Shown here piece after piece: positions 24,049 through 25,913 of a stretch of DNA of 25,913 nt (positions are counted from its first letter, which is position 1; each line of letters starts with the position of its first letter). The translations under genes and the position numbers were made by a program. Origin of the DNA: CAYRIY01 sp964424335 (GTDB lineage: Bacteria > Bacillota > Limnochordia > DTU080 > RSA5). The stretch lies in NCBI GenBank assembly GCA_964424335.1, contig CAYRIY010000049.1:1-25913 (forward strand). Reading direction: 5' to 3'. The notes under the pieces were generated by a model. The model made no database searches. It was not told the origin of the DNA and worked only from the letters and a program-made list of their open reading frames with translations.

Positions 24049-24088
24049 AATACCAAGGCGGCCAGCTTTAGCTGGCCGCCTTGGTATT
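24049..24088 (+). terminator. Very long perfect hairpin before the ABC exporter gene
   Basis: The 19-nt arms at 24049-24067 (AATACCAAGG to CCAGCT) and 24070-24088 are perfectly complementary, with only TT between them. The structure is 117 nt after the beta-helix stop and 52 nt before the exporter start. A T6 run (24112-24117) is too far away to be its tail. It probably ends the preceding transcript. Confidence 0.7.
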
Positions 24089-24139
24089 GGTGGAGACGAA
24101 TCCTAAGCGGATTTTTTAAGAGGAGTGGATGTTCGCGCC

Positions 24140-25876
24140 GTGTTGCGCCGATTTTTCGCCTACTACGCCCCGTACCGCGGACTATTCGCTCTGGACTTTG
24201 GCTGCGCCATCGTCGCCGGACTGTTAGAGCTTGTCTTTCCAGTCGCTGTCCAGCTTTTTATCGACGATCTCCTTCCCAGGCAAGACTGGACGTTGATCAG
24301 TGTTGCCGCCGCAGGGCTTTTTGCGCTTTATGTGACGAACGCCGGACTCAACGTGGTCGTGACTTATTGGGGCCACATGCTTGGGATCAACATCGAAAGG
24401 GACATGCGGGGCGAGGCGTTCGATCATCTCCAGGAGCTATCATTCTCTTACTTTGACAATCAAAAGACCGGCCACCTCGTGGGTCGCATCACCAAAGATC
24501 TCGAAGAGATCGGCGAGATCGCGCATCACGGCCCCGAGGACTTGTTTATTGCCGTGATGACGCTTCTGGGCGCTTTGGTGCTCATGTTTCAGGCGCATGC
24601 TCCGCTCGCTTTGATCACGGCGGTTGTAGCGCCGGCTGCTGCATGGGTGACGTTGTACTACGGAGGGCGGATGACGAAGACATGGCGGGCGCTCTACGCA
24701 AGGGTGGGTGCATTCAATGCCCGGATCGAAGAGAACGTCGGCGGTATCCGTGTCGTGAAGGCCTTCGCCAATGAGCCTTACGAGCGGAGCATGTTCGCCC
24801 GTGAAAACGCCAAGTATCGAGCGACCAAACTCGAGGCCTACAAGATCATGGCGGCGTCGCACAGCCTATCGTACCTAGGAATGCGATTCATTCAGACCGT
24901 CGTCATGATGTGCGGGTCATACTTCGTCATCCGAGGCGAGCTCAGCCCGGGTGGCTTCGTCGCCTTTCTCTTGTTGGTTAACGTCTTTTTTCGACCGTTG
25001 GAGAAGATCAACGCGGTCATCGAGCTGTATCCCAAAGGGATCGCAGGCTTCAAGCGTTTCGTCGAATTGGTCGACACTAAGCCCGATATCGTCGATGCCC
25101 CAAACGCCATCGAGGTCGAAGCGCTTAGGGGCAACATACGATTCGACGGCGTCACGTTTGGATATGATCGACAGCGCCCCGTATTGCGCGACGTGAGCCT
25201 CGACATCGCCGCAGGCGAGACCGTAGCATTTGTGGGCCCTTCGGGCGCTGGCAAGACGACACTCTGCGCCCTCGTGCCTCGGTTTTACGACGTCCAGGAA
25301 GGCGCCGTCACGATTGATGGAATCGATGTGCGCCGCGTCACGCAGCGTTCGCTCCGCAAACAAATTGGCGTGGTGCATCAGGACGTGTTTCTCTTTGCCG
25401 GCACCTTGCGAGAGAACATCGCCTATGGTCGGCTGGACGCCAGCGACGAGGAGATCATGGAGGCGGCGCGCCAGGCGGAACTCGATTCGCTCATTCGCTC
25501 GTTGCCAGAAGGACTCGACACTCCGATCGGCGAGCGAGGGGTCAAGTTGTCGGGCGGGCAAAAGCAACGTCTCGCGATCGCCCGCATGTTTCTCAAAAAT
25601 CCTCCTATCCTCATCTTGGACGAGGCGACAAGCGCGCTCGACACGCAGACCGAGCGCGCGATTCAGGCATCGCTCAATGCACTGTCCAAAGGACGCACCA
25701 CGTTGGTCGTCGCCCACAGGCTTGCCACGATTCGCAACGCGGACCGCATCGCGGTCGTCGATCAAGGCGGCATTGCCGAAGTCGGCAGCCATGAGGAACT
25801 CCTCCAAAAAGACGGCCTTTACGCCAAATTGTACCGGGCTCAGTTTTCCACGGATCTCGCCGCTCAGTCGATCTAG
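24140..25876 (+). CDS. ABC exporter, half-transporter with fused membrane and ATPase domains (MsbA/LmrA type)
   Basis: The first possible start, GTG 24125, overlaps the RBS AGGAG (24121-24125) itself. GTG 24140, 14 nt after the RBS, is preferred, giving 578 residues; the five-codon difference does not affect domains. The N-terminal half has about six membrane helices (for example 'GLLELVFPVAVQLFI', 'LFALYVTNAGLNVVV', 'VMTLLGALVLMF') and the coupling motif 'LSFSYFDNQKTGHLVGR'. The ATPase half has Walker A GPSGAGKTT (366-374), Q-loop Q414, LSGGQ (470-474), Walker B ILILDE (490-495), a D-loop SALD and H526. All catalytic residues are intact. It would work as a homodimer or with another half-transporter, exporting a lipid, drug or peptide; the substrate cannot be inferred. 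It lies alone after a strong terminator, unrelated to the sugar genes as far as can be seen. Confidence 0.95.
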   Translation: MLRRFFAYYAPYRGLFALDFGCAIVAGLLELVFPVAVQLFIDDLLPRQDWTLISVAAAGLFALYVTNAGLNVVVTYWGHMLGINIERDMRGEAFDHLQELSFSYFDNQKTGHLVGRITKDLEEIGEIAHHGPEDLFIAVMTLLGALVLMFQAHAPLALITAVVAPAAAWVTLYYGGRMTKTWRALYARVGAFNARIEENVGGIRVVKAFANEPYERSMFARENAKYRATKLEAYKIMAASHSLSYLGMRFIQTVVMMCGSYFVIRGELSPGGFVAFLLLVNVFFRPLEKINAVIELYPKGIAGFKRFVELVDTKPDIVDAPNAIEVEALRGNIRFDGVTFGYDRQRPVLRDVSLDIAAGETVAFVGPSGAGKTTLCALVPRFYDVQEGAVTIDGIDVRRVTQRSLRKQIGVVHQDVFLFAGTLRENIAYGRLDASDEEIMEAARQAELDSLIRSLPEGLDTPIGERGVKLSGGQKQRLAIARMFLKNPPILILDEATSALDTQTERAIQASLNALSKGRTTLVVAHRLATIRNADRIAVVDQGGIAEVGSHEELLQKDGLYAKLYRAQFSTDLAAQSI

Positions 25877-25913
25877 GGCGACTTTCTCCTTGCCGATGCT
25901 CGGCATTCCTTCG

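Noticed and set aside
24917..25906. 329-codon reverse frame opposite the ABC exporter
   Set aside because: It is antisense to intact Walker A, LSGGQ and Walker B coding sequence and has no family signature; a codon-bias shadow.
1..25913. tRNA, rRNA or integrase/transposase genes
   Set aside because: I found no cloverleaf, rRNA core sequence or DDE/recombinase signature on either strand.

Overview
This roughly 26 kb window has moderately high GC and strong Shine-Dalgarno sites (AAGGAGGT, AGGAGGT). It looks like the chromosome of a carbohydrate-scavenging bacterium with an outer membrane. The evidence for an outer membrane is a 1617-residue protein ending in an autotransporter-type beta-barrel with a terminal Phe, and ABC solute-binding proteins that have cleavable signal peptides but no lipobox. 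A deep-branching diderm lineage, for example a diderm Firmicutes group such as Limnochordia, would fit. That placement is inference: there is no rRNA, tRNA or other phylogenetic marker here.

Layout. (1) 1-2158: the end of a sugar ABC solute-binding protein, a strong bidirectional hairpin, and a convergent secreted jelly-roll (polysaccharide-lyase/LamG-like) protein. (2) 2159-8437: a divergent intergenic region, then a forward cluster of acetamidase/formamidase, a signal-less LamG-like/FG-GAP propeller protein, a ROK-family fragment, a second sugar-binding protein, and an M14-type zinc carboxypeptidase-like enzyme. A 34-bp element is shared by the leaders upstream of the acetamidase and of the second binding protein. 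(3) 8449-16222: a 722-residue STAND-like ATPase with a C-terminal HTH-like segment. It is divergently transcribed from a lipoprotein (NTF2-like) and autotransporter pair. (4) 16234-18683: an intracellular glycoside-hydrolase-like protein (GHL6/beta-galactosidase trimerisation type), preceded by the C-terminal remnant of a LacI-type regulator. (5) 18684-19271: a gene-free stretch rich in inverted repeats, including a candidate attenuator. (6) 19272-23932: an intact LacI regulator, a third sugar-binding protein, and a secreted fibronectin-like/beta-helix protein. (7) 24140-25876: an MsbA-type ABC exporter.

How the parts fit. Three sugar-binding proteins, two or three secreted carbohydrate-active candidates, cytoplasmic glycosidase- and amidase-like enzymes, and LacI/ROK regulators together suggest uptake and breakdown of complex, possibly amide-bearing, saccharides. 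No ABC importer permease is encoded in the window, and the two complete binding proteins are closed off by terminator-like hairpins. They may therefore use permeases encoded elsewhere.

The most distinctive unit is the ATPase/lipoprotein/autotransporter divergon. Its passenger is built from about twelve 56-residue repeats, and I do not recognise it as a described system. The region also shows gene decay: a truncated LacI, a truncated ROK, and possibly a permease stub.
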